Assembly (NCBI GenBank): GCA_963662155.1
Contig: OY759265.1
Location: 15,389,761-15,453,760 of the forward strand
Length of the DNA stretch: 64,000 nucleotides
Direction: 5' to 3'
Origin: Lamellibrachia columna
Taxonomy: Eukaryota > Annelida > Polychaeta > Sabellida > Siboglinidae
The notes under the pieces are model-generated. The model ran no database searches and was not told the DNA's origin. It saw only the letters and a program-made list of their open reading frames with translations. Below, piece by piece: positions 1-10,651 of this stretch (positions are counted from its first letter, which is position 1; every line of letters begins with the position of its first letter). The position numbers and the translations under genes were made by a program.

Positions 1-183
1 CCATGAATTACTTGGTGACTAAGAAATTTCATAAATTGGTGTTCTCGAACGACACACTTTCTTAGACAAGCGAAACACGCAATTTAGCTACGTAAATCTT
101 CAAAGGTTTGTGTTAAACGGCGTATCTGTTTTAATACAGCGGGAATAGGTAAGGATTATGTCCTAGCCATTTTCTTAATATCA

Positions 184-371
184 AACGGCCTATTCTGCTA
201 TCCGTGATTCTGTTAAGCGGAGCCAACTCTACCAGTAACTATCGACCTATGGGTATCCTTCCGATTCTTTCCAAATTTCTGGAGAGAGTAATGACTAATA
301 TACTACGTGTTTATTATGAAACAGGACGTTGTTTCTCTAATACAAGTTACACTATTGATCCAGGAGTTAGG
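184..371 (+). mobile_element. LINE reverse-transcriptase fragment (CR1/L2-like)
   Basis: From about position 222 the plus frame reads NYRPMGILPILSKFLERVM, the conserved start of the RT domain in CR1/L2-type LINEs (usual form NYRPISLLPILSK.LE). The frame continues for about 50 codons to a stop near 380. Nothing of the catalytic core follows, and a SINE begins right after it. This is a dead fragment; the exact clade cannot be decided from this length. Confidence 0.7.
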
Positions 372-395
372 CACTAAAGGTAAAAGGCAAGTTCG

Positions 396-643
396 TGCAT
401 ATTTCTTCCAGCCCGTGGAACTGCTCAAAGCGCTTCACACACCACCCTCTGGCAGATCGGTTCATTCCAACAAAAAGTGGCCTTTTTTGGGAAGCATTCA
501 GCCACATTATAATTACTGTGCTTAGATTATGTTTTCACAAACAGGCAAACGCCGTCTATAACCAAGTACACATTTATACAGCTGAGTGAACCGGGGCAAT
601 GTGGAGTGAACGAAATTGTCGAAACTTCGAAATGACAGCAAGA
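396..643 (-). mobile_element. tRNA-derived SINE, copy A (head lost)
   Basis: The stretch matches the SINE at 43203-43520 over its length: the 'actgctcaaagcgctt' tail block, the 'ttcattccaac' block, 'cagctgagtgaac' and 'cttcgaaatg.cagcaaga'. Orientation follows copy C, whose tRNA-like head is on the high-coordinate side, so the SINE reads on the minus strand. The head is missing; a (GA)n run begins at the point where it should start. Confidence 0.7.

Positions 644-645
<2 letters not shown>

Positions 646-692
<47 letters not shown>
646..692. repeat. (GA)n microsatellite
   Basis: Uninterrupted GA dinucleotides directly abut the truncated SINE copy A. The minus-strand leucine/serine open frame here is only the repeat being translated. 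Confidence 0.95.
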
Positions 693-695
<3 letters not shown>

Positions 696-869
696 ATTTT
701 ATTTTTGACTAATATCAAACAAAATTAATTCATATACAGAACGCTATAAGTGTATATAATATAATCAATGGAGACTCTCACTAAGACATAGCATATGTCG
801 CTAAGGTGAGAGCCACCTTACGTTTAATATAGAAAATATATAGAAATTATATTTGGAATCAAATTTAAA

Positions 870-1245
870 ATTTGCTTGCCTGCCTAAACAGGATATAAGA
901 TAATATAATGATAAAACAGATGTGGCGCAGCATATGTTCTTCAAACTTAAAGAAGGTAGTAGAACCAGAGGACACAAAGCAGCATTAGTTAAGGAGCAGT
1001 GTAGGTTGGACATGAGAAAGTACTCTTTCTCACAGAGGGTGATAAATGAATGGAACAAACTGCCAAATGATTGTGTTAATGCTAATAGTGTGAATATGTT
1101 TAAAAATAGAATTGACATTTATTTGATAAGGGCGGGCTACACATAGATGAAAAAATTGTTGGACTCTCGATAAGCCAATGGCTGCATTGTCCACTTGCCA
1201 TCTGGAACTTGTTGTTTGGGATGGCAATCTTATTAAATCTTGTTA
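870..1245 (+). mobile_element. CR1-like LINE, 3' end copy 1
   Basis: The plus frame 922-1146 encodes the C-terminal tail of a CR1-type LINE polyprotein, with the signature 'VINEWNKLPNDCVNANSVNMFKNRID' region shown here by its key residues W, LP, V and FK. The last coding bases and the following 3' region ('ggactctcgataagccaat', 'gtccacttgccatctgg', 'ggatggcaatctt') recur at 24780-24880 at the end of a longer copy. This is therefore a 5'-truncated insertion. Confidence 0.75.
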
Positions 1246-2189
1246 AATCTTGTCACTAATTACATTGGCTTACCCAGGAAACAGCCATACGTCAGACCCA
1301 TAATGCATTCTGGCAGCTCGGTGGGTTTCGTTCTGACAGATCAAAATTGCTTGATAATAAGTAATTACTGCGACATGCTGGCCGACCTCGTTTGCCGTAG
1401 CCATAAAGCCTTACAACCGTGCGTAGGGTGCAGTTCTGCGGAGGTCTCTTAGGCTTGTATTTACGACAGCATAGTGGCAAATGATGTCGAGTGCATGGCT
1501 TGTCTACTTCTGTGGTAATTAGTTGAAAGGGTGTTGAAGATTGACTAACATGTCATATGTGTGTCTTATGTCTCACGCAAGAAGTCGAAGCAGGAACCAT
1601 CCTATGGTAATCATCCATGTTGTCGATAAGTCTAAATTGGCTAATGTGCTTCACAGTGAATGGCTATGTGTCGTATCGATACCGTGGTATGCATAGGAGT
1701 GTAACATAATCTCGCCCCCGTGTGTAATATGTAGGGAACGTGGTGGTCGATATGCCGCTGGATTGTGTCCATGCCGGGTGAAGTTACATGCCATTGTCAC
1801 GACAACAAACTGTCTTAAGGATGTCTCGATACCATCATATTCTCCCAGATACAAGCAATTTGTTGCACGTTAGTCCCAAGCACGGGTTAGGTTACATGCG
1901 TTGTAAAAGTCACACAATAGTGGTAGGGTTTCAGTGTCCGTAAGGAAACATTGCTCACAATATACCACAATCAGGTGCCGCTGTGTAATCGAGACTTGAT
2001 ATATGCGTTTTCTGGAAATGTTGAAGTGCAAAAAAGAAAAACAGTTCACACGCAATTAAATGGAAAAACGTTAGTAAAACTGGTACTAAGAACTATTCAT
2101 TGAGCAACTGGCTGTTTCTTAAACGATGCTGAACGTATTCGCAACTAGTTAATGCGGTGTCAGAATAGCTCAACATGGGTTGAGCAATA
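1246..2189. other. No gene recognised
   Basis: Only short unsupported open frames are present. I see no domain, splice-supported exon or clear repeat in this stretch. Confidence 0.5.
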
Positions 2190-2469
2190 GCGACTGTAGT
2201 AACACCACGGCGTACGTAGTTAATGCGTGTTTCCAGGGTGGATAAGCGACTGTAGTAACACCACGGCGTACGTAGTTAATGCGTGTTTCCAGGGTGGATA
2301 AGCGACTGTAGTAACACCACGGCGTACGTAGTTAATGCGTGTTTCCAGGGTGGATAAGCGACTGTAGTAACACCACGGCGTACGTAGTTAATGCGTGTTT
2401 CCAGGGTGGATAAGCGACTGTAGTAACACCACGGCGTACGTAGTTAATGCGTGTTTCCAGGGTGGATAA
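2190..2469. repeat. 56-bp tandem repeat, 5 copies
   Basis: Five essentially identical 56-bp units begin at 2190, 2246, 2302, 2358 and 2414. Each starts 'gcgactgtagtaacaccacg' and ends 'ccagggtggataa'. The near-identity suggests recent amplification. Confidence 0.95.
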
Positions 2470-2850
2470 GCGAAATGCTATCAAAGAATAATCATTTATT
2501 TATCTATTTTAAGGTAGAAGGAAAATAAGTATTTTCAAGTAAAATACCTAATGTAACGTTATCAAGCCAGTTGTAGAGAATAAAGCTCAACCAAGGTTAC
2601 CAATATTAGGATGTTGCGCAAACTATATGATATTGGCAGAAAAAACTAGACTAAACATATGTAACATTAGTTATATAGATTAAATATTTGGAACACTGTT
2701 GGTTTCCACAGGAGGTCGATAATATAAAAACGCCCAAAATTGAAGCCAAACAAGTGAATAATCAGCAGCATGTAAAGATGTTTCGGTCATAGCGTCAGCA
2801 TAATTGATATAACAATATAGCTATCTAAAGGAATGGAAGTGTATATATCC

Positions 2851-3008
2851 ATTCACAGGTCAGCAAAGTCATTCATTCAAAGGTCACCAAGGCCATTTAT
2901 TCAAAGGTCACTAAGGCCATTCATTCAAAGATCACCAAAGTCATTCATTCAAATGTCACCAAAGCCATCCATGCAAAGGTCACCAAGACTATTCATGCAG
3001 TAGTCACC
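2851..3008. repeat. 24-bp degenerate tandem repeat, about 6.5 copies
   Basis: Units of the form 'attcattcaaaggtcaccaa' plus 4 nt recur every 24 bp (2871, 2895, 2919, 2943, 2967, 2991) with several substitutions each. This is an older array than the one at 2190. Confidence 0.85.
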
Positions 3009-4166
3009 ATTACATCGACTTACTGCGGACATCAGTAATAATAATTTTATGTTGGTTATTATTTTAGGAATATGTTAAACACGGCACCATTGACTACATC
3101 ACGTGTGTCCAAATTGGTTCCTCAGACCGAGATAGAGTGTGTTTAAGGCCTTTCATACCGGCAAATTGGCCGTGTAAAATCCCGGTCTGCCCAATTATTT
3201 GTGATATCTACTGACTGTGACAATGTATGACTACTAATCAGGTTTTGCCCATGACATTCCACACTGAGCGAATGAGTTGAACCTTTAATAAACGCTGCTT
3301 TTATTCTGTATGCTATACTCTCTGGCGTTTAGATATTGTATATGTTCGTCTATGAACAGCACAATATACAACTACATTTTTTTCTCTCATAAATGTGCGT
3401 TAATCCCATCCATTAGATGGTTGACGTTTTAATGCAGTTAATTTCAGGATTTATTCATACAACCATGTTGCATATTGTAAACACTTGTACAACGTGAGGG
3501 CTTTGTTTGTTTGGGTTGCGAATGATATTTACAGTTTAGGCTCTATGCTGATTTATGCAGTTTCTGCCAAGTAAAACATGAGTTATCATTGCACAAACAA
3601 TCTTGCCCTACTGTTTGGGTAACATGTGACTATAACAAATACATTAACAAATGGTTGAAAAGGTTATTCACGAATACATACATGCCACTAACCAACGCCA
3701 GCTTCTGATTTTTCGTGCCCTGTGAGAGTAAACTCAGCAACATACCAAGACAGCAGTAGTTTTATGTGAGACGTAGGCTCCCAATCGTTTAACAGAGCAG
3801 CCACATTGCATGAATTTCCCGTATACAATACGGATTTGGGGAATTTCAAGAGCGATACAGCTGTATCCCGTTTTAATACGGATTTGTTTCAATTGGAAAC
3901 ATTGTGATAAAGAACATAATAATTAATTTATTGTGTTTATAAGTACAAAATTGTATGACATGTGTGATTTCTTTCGAAGGGCAAGCTGCATTTCTCCGAA
4001 AATACTTTTGGCGCTAGGCAGATTTAAGACAAAACCTATCGCATTTCGTGTGAAGTAAGTATATTTCGTTGCTACACTCAATCGGAATAGGAATAATGCA
4101 GACCGATTAACCAATGACGCAATGTATACGTATTCGCACGGCCCTATGCGGGATATCAAGTCAAAA
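3009..4166. other. No gene recognised
   Basis: AT-rich sequence without a supported coding region. A small imperfect repeat around 'cccgt(a/t)t.aatacggattt' is visible near 3818 and 3868. No continuation of the GPCR at 4551-4883 could be found downstream on the minus strand. Confidence 0.5.
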
Positions 4167-4171
4167 AACAC

Positions 4172-4202
<31 letters not shown>

Positions 4203-4213
4203 TAGACATATAC

Positions 4214-4304
<91 letters not shown>

Positions 4305-4325
4305 TATACATATATATATATATAT
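4167..4325. repeat. (ACATAC)n hexamer microsatellite with (AT)n end
   Basis: About 23 'acatac' hexamers run from 4167, followed by 'tatata' to 4325. The open frames on both strands here are repeat translation only. Confidence 0.95.
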
Positions 4326-4472
4326 GAGAATGTTCTGGTAGAAGCGACAGTTCAGAGGATGTTAAAACACAACAGATTATCGCTACGTACATATACACGG
4401 AACTCAACTATAAAGTGAATACAATTATAAATGACAAATTAAACTCTACACGTTAAAAAATATCAGTTCTGT

Positions 4473-4560
4473 GTTATACGTTACCTGGATGGGCGTTATA
4501 CATTACCTCGGTGGACGTTATACGTTATATTGATGGACGTTATACGTTACCTTGATGGGC
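4473..4560. repeat. 22-bp minisatellite, 4 copies
   Basis: Units start at 4473, 4495, 4517 and 4539 (form 'gttatacgttacctggatgg' plus 'gc'). On the minus strand three of the four contain a GT donor-like site ('CAGGTAACG', 'GAGGTAATG', 'AAGGTAACG'). The unit nearest the GPCR exon holds its real donor. Confidence 0.9.
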
Positions 4561-4883
4561 ACGCAGAGAATGACGAGCATGAGGTCGGCGCTAGCAAGAC
4601 TCACGAGGAACACGTTCGTGACGGTCTGCATGGCGCGACTCCGCACAATGCTGACGACGACCAGCACGTTACCCGTGACGCCGAGCAGGAACGTGAGTCC
4701 GTACGCGATACACACGGGAATCAACTCCCAGAGCAGGACCGACGACAGCGAGTCGTCGTAGTCGTACTCATAGTCGTAGTCGTCGGCGCTGTCGTTGCCC
4801 GACTCGTTCGCGACGGCGTAAGATAAATTCTGGAGTCCGTCGTAAACGAAGGCGGTCTCGTTCGCCGCGTACATCGCAAACAT
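4551..4883 (-). CDS. Class A (rhodopsin-like) peptide-type GPCR, first coding exon
   Basis: The exon encodes 111 residues from ATG 4883: an extracellular N-terminus, TM1 and most of TM2. TM1 (about residues 53-77) carries the class A GN motif 'GVTGNVLVVVSIVRS'. The first loop has 'MQTVTNVFLVSLASADLML' with the conserved L-x3-D of TM2, followed by 'LCVPIK'. The R-M-x-T-V-T-N loop is typical of peptide receptors (CCK, TRH and QRFP type), but the ligand class cannot be chosen from one exon. The N-terminus has three N-glycosylation sequons (NET, NLS, NES) and an Asp/Tyr stretch 'DDYDYEYDYDD' that could be tyrosine-sulfated. The exon ends in phase 0 at AAG|GTAACG (donor at 4550); reading through meets a stop at 4518. 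The remaining exons (TM3-TM7) are not in the window on the minus strand, so the gene continues beyond position 1 or is a fragment. Confidence 0.85.
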
Positions 4884-4990
4884 CGTTCGGGGTTTTACGA
4901 TGCGAACGTTGAAGAAAGGGCTACCGAGCGTCAGATGAGGATGTGTGTAGACATATCGTCGGTTTCTCGAGGACCGATGATCGACGGCTG

Positions 4991-4996
4991 TTTATA
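4991..4996 (-). promoter_or_regulatory. Candidate TATA box of the GPCR gene
   Basis: The minus strand reads 'CCTCTATAAACAGC', placing TATAAA about 110 bp upstream of the GPCR ATG. This would allow a start site near 4965 and a short 5' UTR. Sequence-only inference. Confidence 0.35.
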
Positions 4997-4999
4997 GAG

Positions 5000-6780
5000 G
5001 TCCGTTGGGTCAAGTGGCGTCAACACACGCAGTAGCGTCAGTGCAAGCGCAATACGGCTTTGTCCACTCCGTCGGTCTGCTCTTCATAAACCTTTAATCG
5101 AGTACTTGTGCATTCTACGCACGTTTAAGCTCAAATACATTAGAGGACATCCTCCAAAGCAGATTGCTTTAGCGTTTTTACCAAGTCTGATATTCGTGGA
5201 AAAGAAAGACTAAGCCGGCGACATGTACTAGACGGGTTGTTCAAATGCATGCGTTAAATAACTCCTCCTACGTGTTGGTCAGAAGACGAATCGCCGAAAA
5301 CCAACCTTTTCCAGAGACACCGATGTGTTGGTATACGTTTACAATAGGCGCAGCTTACGTAATCCGCTCTCTAAATCGTCAGTTTAATTAGGCCTTATGC
5401 ATATTGCGACAATATCATCCGATTATGCCGTAATCTCTAGGAGGCCCGCTAGTTCATTCGGCAGCTAGTCACTTTCTGTCGGGCCACGAACTATTAGATC
5501 GAATTAAGCTGTGTCCGCCATAACCTCGTTAAGTCCGGGCAAATCCTTTGTTCGAAATTATTTAACATTACGACATGAATACAACCTTTTGATTAGGCGT
5601 ATCTGTGGCCCACGTAATCTTCTTCTGTTGCAATCCTCTTGCTTTATCTGACCACTCAGACAATTTCGACGAGAATACCACCGTCTTAGGGTGGGTTGTC
5701 CAGACTGAGCGCTGCGTGCAACCACTTCGCCAAGCGTGCCGTAAATGCGACTGAGTAGTCCACGGTCCGTAATCTTCTTCTGTCGCAATCTCCTTGCTCT
5801 ATCTGAAAACCTAGAAGTACGCCAAGACGTGCTTCACCTGCATATCGGATTAGCAGCAGTGGTCGGGCTCCTTCTTTGGCGCCAATTAGCGACAGTGTTC
5901 ACGCGACGCTGCATGCGGCAGAAACTGGTATCTGCGATATGCAACTGACGCCGAGGTAGCCGTGCTCACTCTCTGCACTGTCGACATCAACGACGAACAA
6001 GTAGGCGAGTATACATATAACATAACACCGATATTGAACGTGCCGTGTAAAGACGAAACCGCAGATTCGCGAGCCAATCGCGATGGATACCGCCGGCCGG
6101 GCACACACGATACCGTCTATCTGCAGTTGTCGACGGCCGACGGCGCACTGCCCTCATTGGTTTGCTACATTTTCGATCCACGTGCGCTCGCATCCTATGC
6201 CGCTCGGGCCCGTAGACAATTAGCAAGCCGATACTTGCGTCAGACTAGCCGACAACCACCGGGCAGGTCGTGTAATAAGCGCGAGTCATTGATACAGCTG
6301 GTGGGCGCCTTCGTCGGACGGACACATCACACCAGACGACCGTAGTAGATGGTTGAGTCGTGCCACGTAGGTACGGCGCCGCTCGCCGCTCGCGTGCGCC
6401 TGGTCGATGTCCTCGGTTGCTGGTCTGTGTTGAATCTGATACTGGGCGATACCCACGCGTTGATTGTCGTGTTCCGCTCTCGCTTTCGAGACGAAATAAA
6501 TGCGCTACTCGTCCCTTCTCGGTACCATAATGCAGAGCAAAGTCTACAATAATGATAATGGTGTAGTACGGAGAACGTAGTATCATTCTGCGTACTCTGT
6601 CAACACTTCAGTGCACTTCGCTTTTTATTTATTGGCAATTCGTAAGTTCCCAGATGTACATGAACAAATACATCGGATTCTCGCAATAAGGACTCCCGGT
6701 CTGTGAAACGTCCGCGTAAAAGGAGCAACTTTCAAATTCTCGTTTTGGCCTACACTATTTCATGTACACATGGATATAAA
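5000..6780. other. No gene recognised; less AT-rich stretch
   Basis: Upstream flank of the GPCR exon. It contains an imperfect duplication ('cgtaatcttcttctgt.gcaatc' near 5615 and 5768). Open frames on both strands (for example 5962-6345) show no domain and no splice support. Confidence 0.5.
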
Positions 6781-6784
6781 GAAT

Positions 6785-6786
<2 letters not shown>

Positions 6787-6880
<94 letters not shown>

Positions 6881-6929
6881 TGTGCGTGCGCGCGTGCGCG
6901 CGTGTGCTTGTGCGTGTGCGTGTGGAACA
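6787..6929. repeat. (TG)n/(GCGT)n compound microsatellite
   Basis: Alternating TG and GCGT blocks run continuously. The Cys/Val and Thr/His open frames over it are artefacts. Confidence 0.95.
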
Positions 6930-7019
6930 TGTTGACCAGGTTCCAACATTTTCCGTATGGCAACAGTACACAACAGGTTCGACTCCCGATACCACGGAGT
7001 GCTGGATGGCTAACTGTGA

Positions 7020-8137
7020 TCAGTTTCTTCGGTCACAATTAACGTAATATGTGAAACTCGAATAAATAACTGAATAACACACTCTTGATATATTGCAGTT
7101 GGGTTCCACTGTTTGTTCAAAGGCAATACCTCTATAATGTTCTGCATTCTGTGGTTGCTTTTGTGTAGGCAAATGTGTGGTTATTTTCATATTGCTTACT
7201 TTACTTATATCGTCCACATAACATGGTGACATGACGGCGTCCTTCCAGTGGTTTCGGTTTCGGTTTGTCCCATTGAGTTTTGTGTCCTTCTCTATGATAT
7301 CTCGCAACAACGAGTTGTTGCTGATCTATTTCTTCTCCGAGGGCCATCGGGATTCCAGAGTAGGACCTTGTTGACTGCTTCGTCATGACGCATCACATGA
7401 CCTGCCAGACGATGACGATGTTGTCTCCCCATGGTGGTGATCCGTGGGAGGGAGCCGCACATTTCTTGTCTGGTCATGGGATTTTTCACAACATTCTTGT
7501 ATAGGTGCCATCCAGTGCATTCTCTGGAGAGATGGTTAGAGACCATGAATCGCATAAAAAAAATAAGGATCGGTTCTACCATCGTTCTGAAAATCTTCAG
7601 TTTGTTTAGGATCCAGTATATTTAAAATCCTCTACTTTATCAGTTTGACGCCCATCTAACGTCTGTATACTATGTTTAGCAGACGGGTTGATTGGATTGG
7701 ATTGAGAAATAATCCGCCTTATGGAGTAATGTTTCTGCTTCTAGTATTGTGTCAGTGAACAGAGCGATGTTGTCAGCGAAATCCAGATCAGAGAGATGGC
7801 AGGCTGAATGTCTGATGCTTCGTCGTCTGGTAAGTGTCAGTCCTTTTCTGTCACCAATCGCAGTTCTTAAAGCGTAATCCAAGACTTCATGAACATGTAT
7901 AAGGCGAGAGGGTTTCATTTGTGAACTAATGTGTTAATATAAAAATGTTAGTTACCCCTTCTGGAGTGAGTACGAGAGCAGAGGTGTTTTATACATGATC
8001 TGTACGGCTTTGACAATCTTCTCCGTGATGCCATATGATCTGTACGGCTTTGACAATCTTCTCCGTGATGCCATATGCACAAAGAATCAGGAACAGCTTG
8101 TTTATGTCTATCGAGTCAAAGGCTTTCTTGAAGTCGA
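7020..8137 (-). mobile_element. LINE remnant (RTE-like RT, 5'-truncated)
   Basis: On the minus strand 8137-8040 encodes 'DFKKAFDSIDINKLFLIL' followed by 'YGITEKIVKAVQI', an RT palm segment. Then 7918-7690 gives 'DYALRTAI' and 'LSDLDFADNIALFTDTI', the RT catalytic region with ADN where most families have ADD. Then 7470-7210 gives the C-terminal tail 'HRLAGHVMRHDEAVNKVLLW' and 'PRRRNRS'. The pieces lie in several frames with stops, so the copy is dead. The segment between the palm and the catalytic motif is partly lost, and the low-coordinate 3' end is unclear. Confidence 0.75.
7998..8077. repeat. 40-bp tandem duplication inside the LINE
   Basis: 'gatctgtacggctttgacaa' and the next 20 bp occur twice back to back (7998-8037 and 8038-8077). 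The duplication breaks the RT frame of the LINE. Confidence 0.9.
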
Positions 8138-8145
8138 GTAGCAGT

Positions 8146-8229
<84 letters not shown>
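8138..8229. repeat. (CAG)n trinucleotide array, about 29 units
   Basis: 'gtagcagtagcagcag...' runs to 8229. On the minus strand it is (CTG)n and lies in frame with the LINE's 'DFKKAFDS' motif, replacing upstream RT sequence. It separates the LINE from the Ty3/gypsy LTR remnant. Confidence 0.95.
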
Positions 8230-8249
8230 GTAAAGATATGTCTTAACTA

Positions 8250-8402
8250 TTTAGTTAATATAGGCTTATTAACAACATCGATATAACGACACATACATTG
8301 AGTCCTCGCTCAGGCGTCTGCACAGACAGTGCTGATGCAGTTAAAACGCACAGTGTATGGGGCGCCGCTTGAACATTCAATTTATGGTGTGCTATCATAA
8401 CA
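8250..8402 (-). mobile_element. 3' LTR remnant of Ty3/gypsy copy A
   Basis: On the minus strand a purine tract 'AATAAGGGGGA' is followed by 'TGTTATGATAGCACACC', a TG-starting LTR. The far end contains 'tgttgttaataagcctata', matching the LTR-like part of the 104-bp satellite at 10.6-11.5 kb. The boundary near 8250 is approximate. Confidence 0.6.
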
Positions 8403-9450
8403 TCCCCCTTATTTTAATTAAAAAAACATTAGAAAAAAAAATGAAAAAAAATGCGTAAACTAAAATACATAAAATTCAATGTCAATTAGAGATCAAGTCT
8501 TTGTACAGGTTTAGGCTCTCTGTCCGATCTGCTGGAGTTTCATGGGTCTTGGCCAGCTGCCCGTCTGGGACTTGGCATTCGGGCTGCTCATCATCGGAGT
8601 ACTGCTGGGGTCATTCGCCATCAGGGGTCTTCGGAAGGTGTCTACGGTTTCGTTGATATATATCACTACACTGTGATTTGACAAGGCTGACTCTGGCCAG
8701 AATAGGGTCAGGCCCGCTCGCGAACGGCACTATTAAACGCCAAAATTACCTTCGTGTATTCACATCAGCATTTCTTGGCGCATTGTTTTCGGGATGACAA
8801 TGCGGTCGACCGTGAAAATCATTCCATCAGCGTGCATCAGTTCGTCGCAGTGGTTCCAATGGTCCAGCGTGGTTTCAGAGCATGCGCTGACTTAGCCATC
8901 CTGGTTGTATAACGTGCTTCAGCAAATGCATGCGTTGGTCATCAGCTTGCTGTTCCGAATTTCTGCCAGTTTGTGGTCACTGACCGGAAGTGTCGCGATT
9001 ATGTGATGGACAGCGACGTCCGGTTTGTCCGAGAATTCGTCTTCGATCTGTTTGACGCTTTTAATGCGGTTTCGGCTGAGGCAGTTGTCGGAACGTCTTT
9101 TCCCGGTTTGTAGACGATGTTGATGTCATATCATCATATCATATATTTGCAGCTCCAGGTTCATTCTCTGTAGACGCTTTGGTTTTGACGATATGGGTTT
9201 GCGCATGGTGGTGACTTTCTCTGAGGCGTCAACTTGGAAAGTGAGCTTTTTCTTCGTGTCTTAGAATGCCAACACCGGAGATCGCCACACAAACTCAGTC
9301 CTTCTTCTGTAGGTGTAGCGCCACTGGTACACTACGTGGTGGGTGTACTACAGGCGTCCGGGGGTAACGTGAGTGAATGTTCTCCTGGAGAATCCCCGAT
9401 GCCATCGAATAGATCAGAGTCCTTGGTGAAGAGTACTTGGTGAAGAGCTG
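8403..9450 (-). pseudogene. Ty3/gypsy copy A: RT start and RNase H remnants
   Basis: Minus-strand 9450-9240 reads 'LFTKDSDLFDGIGD', 'GEHSLTLPPDA' and 'VVHPPRSVPVALH', the usual lead-in to a Ty3 RT domain. At about 9230 the sequence jumps to 'KPKRLQRMNLELQIYD' and 'INIVYKPGKDVPT', which belong near the end of RNase H. The RT core and most of RNase H are therefore deleted. Below 9050 only shifted, unrecognisable remnants remain down to the LTR. Confidence 0.65.
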
Positions 9451-9458
9451 GTTCAGTC

Positions 9459-10106
9459 CTACGTCATCACTGTTGAACTGACGATTTGTGTGACGCCACT
9501 GTTGCCGACAGACAGTATGAGTTTCACAAGTTTCATGTCAACACGGGATTTGAGTCCCAATATACGAGGTGCACGCACGTCAACCACGTGGAACTGTAGG
9601 TTGTGGATGGCACCATTGTGAGAGCATTCGAGTTCACATACACCAAGGTTGCTAAGTTTATGGCCGCCGTATCCATGGAGTGTCACTTTACTGCGCTTCA
9701 GTCTTGGGTAGGATTTCACTTGAACACCTGTGTCTACCTTGAACGTTAGTGTGTTGTCGTTGCGTGCAAGATCCACATATGCCGGATCGCTGCTGCGAGT
9801 CTGAGAGTTTACAGTGTCAGTGTAGAACTCGCCACTAATGTCACTTTCATTATCGTCGTCTGTGTCAGGTGGGTCTATGCTGTGGGCCACCTTCTGGCGA
9901 CAAATTGCAGACAGGTGATTTCTTTTCTTGCATGGATTTTCGCTTGCTCGCGTGCATTTTCTGGTTGCTCGGTTTAGGCTTATGAAAACATGTGGCTCCT
10001 CCTGGTGGATTGATGCGACGTCTTTGGTAGGATTTGACTGACTGGACCTGTGCAGACTCTCTTCCGTCAATGTTTTTGAGTTGACTTTGCGCACTTTAAC
10101 GAGCAA
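9459..10106 (-). pseudogene. Ty3/gypsy copy A: nucleocapsid and protease region
   Basis: A 215-residue open frame. Residues about 58-72 hold a zinc-knuckle remnant ('NPCKKRNHLSAICRQ'). The protease follows with 'LTFKVDTGVQV' (VDTG active site) and 'HNLQFHVVDVRAPRILGLKS', typical of retroviral-type aspartic proteases of the Mag-like Ty3 group. The frame is open, but it is cut off from a working RT by the deletion at about 9230, so it is a fossil. Confidence 0.7.
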
Positions 10107-10109
10107 TGT

Positions 10110-10651
10110 CGATTACGTTTTGAAGACTCAGATCTGCTCAACGATTTATAATACGTTGACGCACGTTTCGTGAGTTAGTTCCGCACACAAGCCTGTCACG
10201 GATCATTTCATCAACAATCTCAGGTGGAAAACCAGTCGCAAGCAATTTTACGTCAGTGACAAAACTGTCGACAGGATCGTTGGCAGCTTGTGTTCGGTTG
10301 TATAACTTCTGGCGGAGATGACATTTGACTTGGGTGTCACGTACTCACGGATGTTGGTGCGCATTTTATAAAAAAAATTGTTCCTGTCTTCTGGTGGAAT
10401 AGCTGGCGCTACTGGGATGTCATTTGTCGCTGCCACAGCCGCTTGGCCTGGAGCCAAATGGAATGTTCCGGCCCTTCTCTCCGACCCACAGAAGTGAGTA
10501 GCTTACTTTCTGTACCTCTGTCTTGTCACTGAGAGATCCAATGGACACCTGACATGCGTGTTGCTCAAATATTGCCCATGTCTCTGTAAGCGCGGGCGAA
10601 TCCCAGCCAAATGTTGGGCGTAGTCCACTGTACTCTTCCAATCCAGCGTAG
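10110..10651 (-). pseudogene. Ty3/gypsy copy A: gag remnant
   Basis: Minus-strand frames give 'FGWDSPALTETWAIFEQH' and 'SIGSLSDKTEVQKVSYSLLW', then 'RTQAANDPVDSFVTDVKLLA' and 'GFPPEIVDEMIRDRLVCGT', in the order expected for Ty3 capsid. Frameshifts separate the blocks. The gag start lies against the 104-bp satellite array, whose unit contains the same start sequence. Confidence 0.65.

Noticed and set aside
2190..2469. Regular 56-bp repeats resembling a CRISPR array
   Set aside because: The units are head-to-tail with no variable spacers, and the genome is animal.
4167..4325. Long open frames on both strands over the hexamer repeat
   Set aside because: Translation of a microsatellite; no complexity or splice support.
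5962..6345. 127-aa plus-strand frame in the less AT-rich upstream region of the GPCR
   Set aside because: No domain, several overlapping antisense frames of similar length, no splice or promoter evidence.
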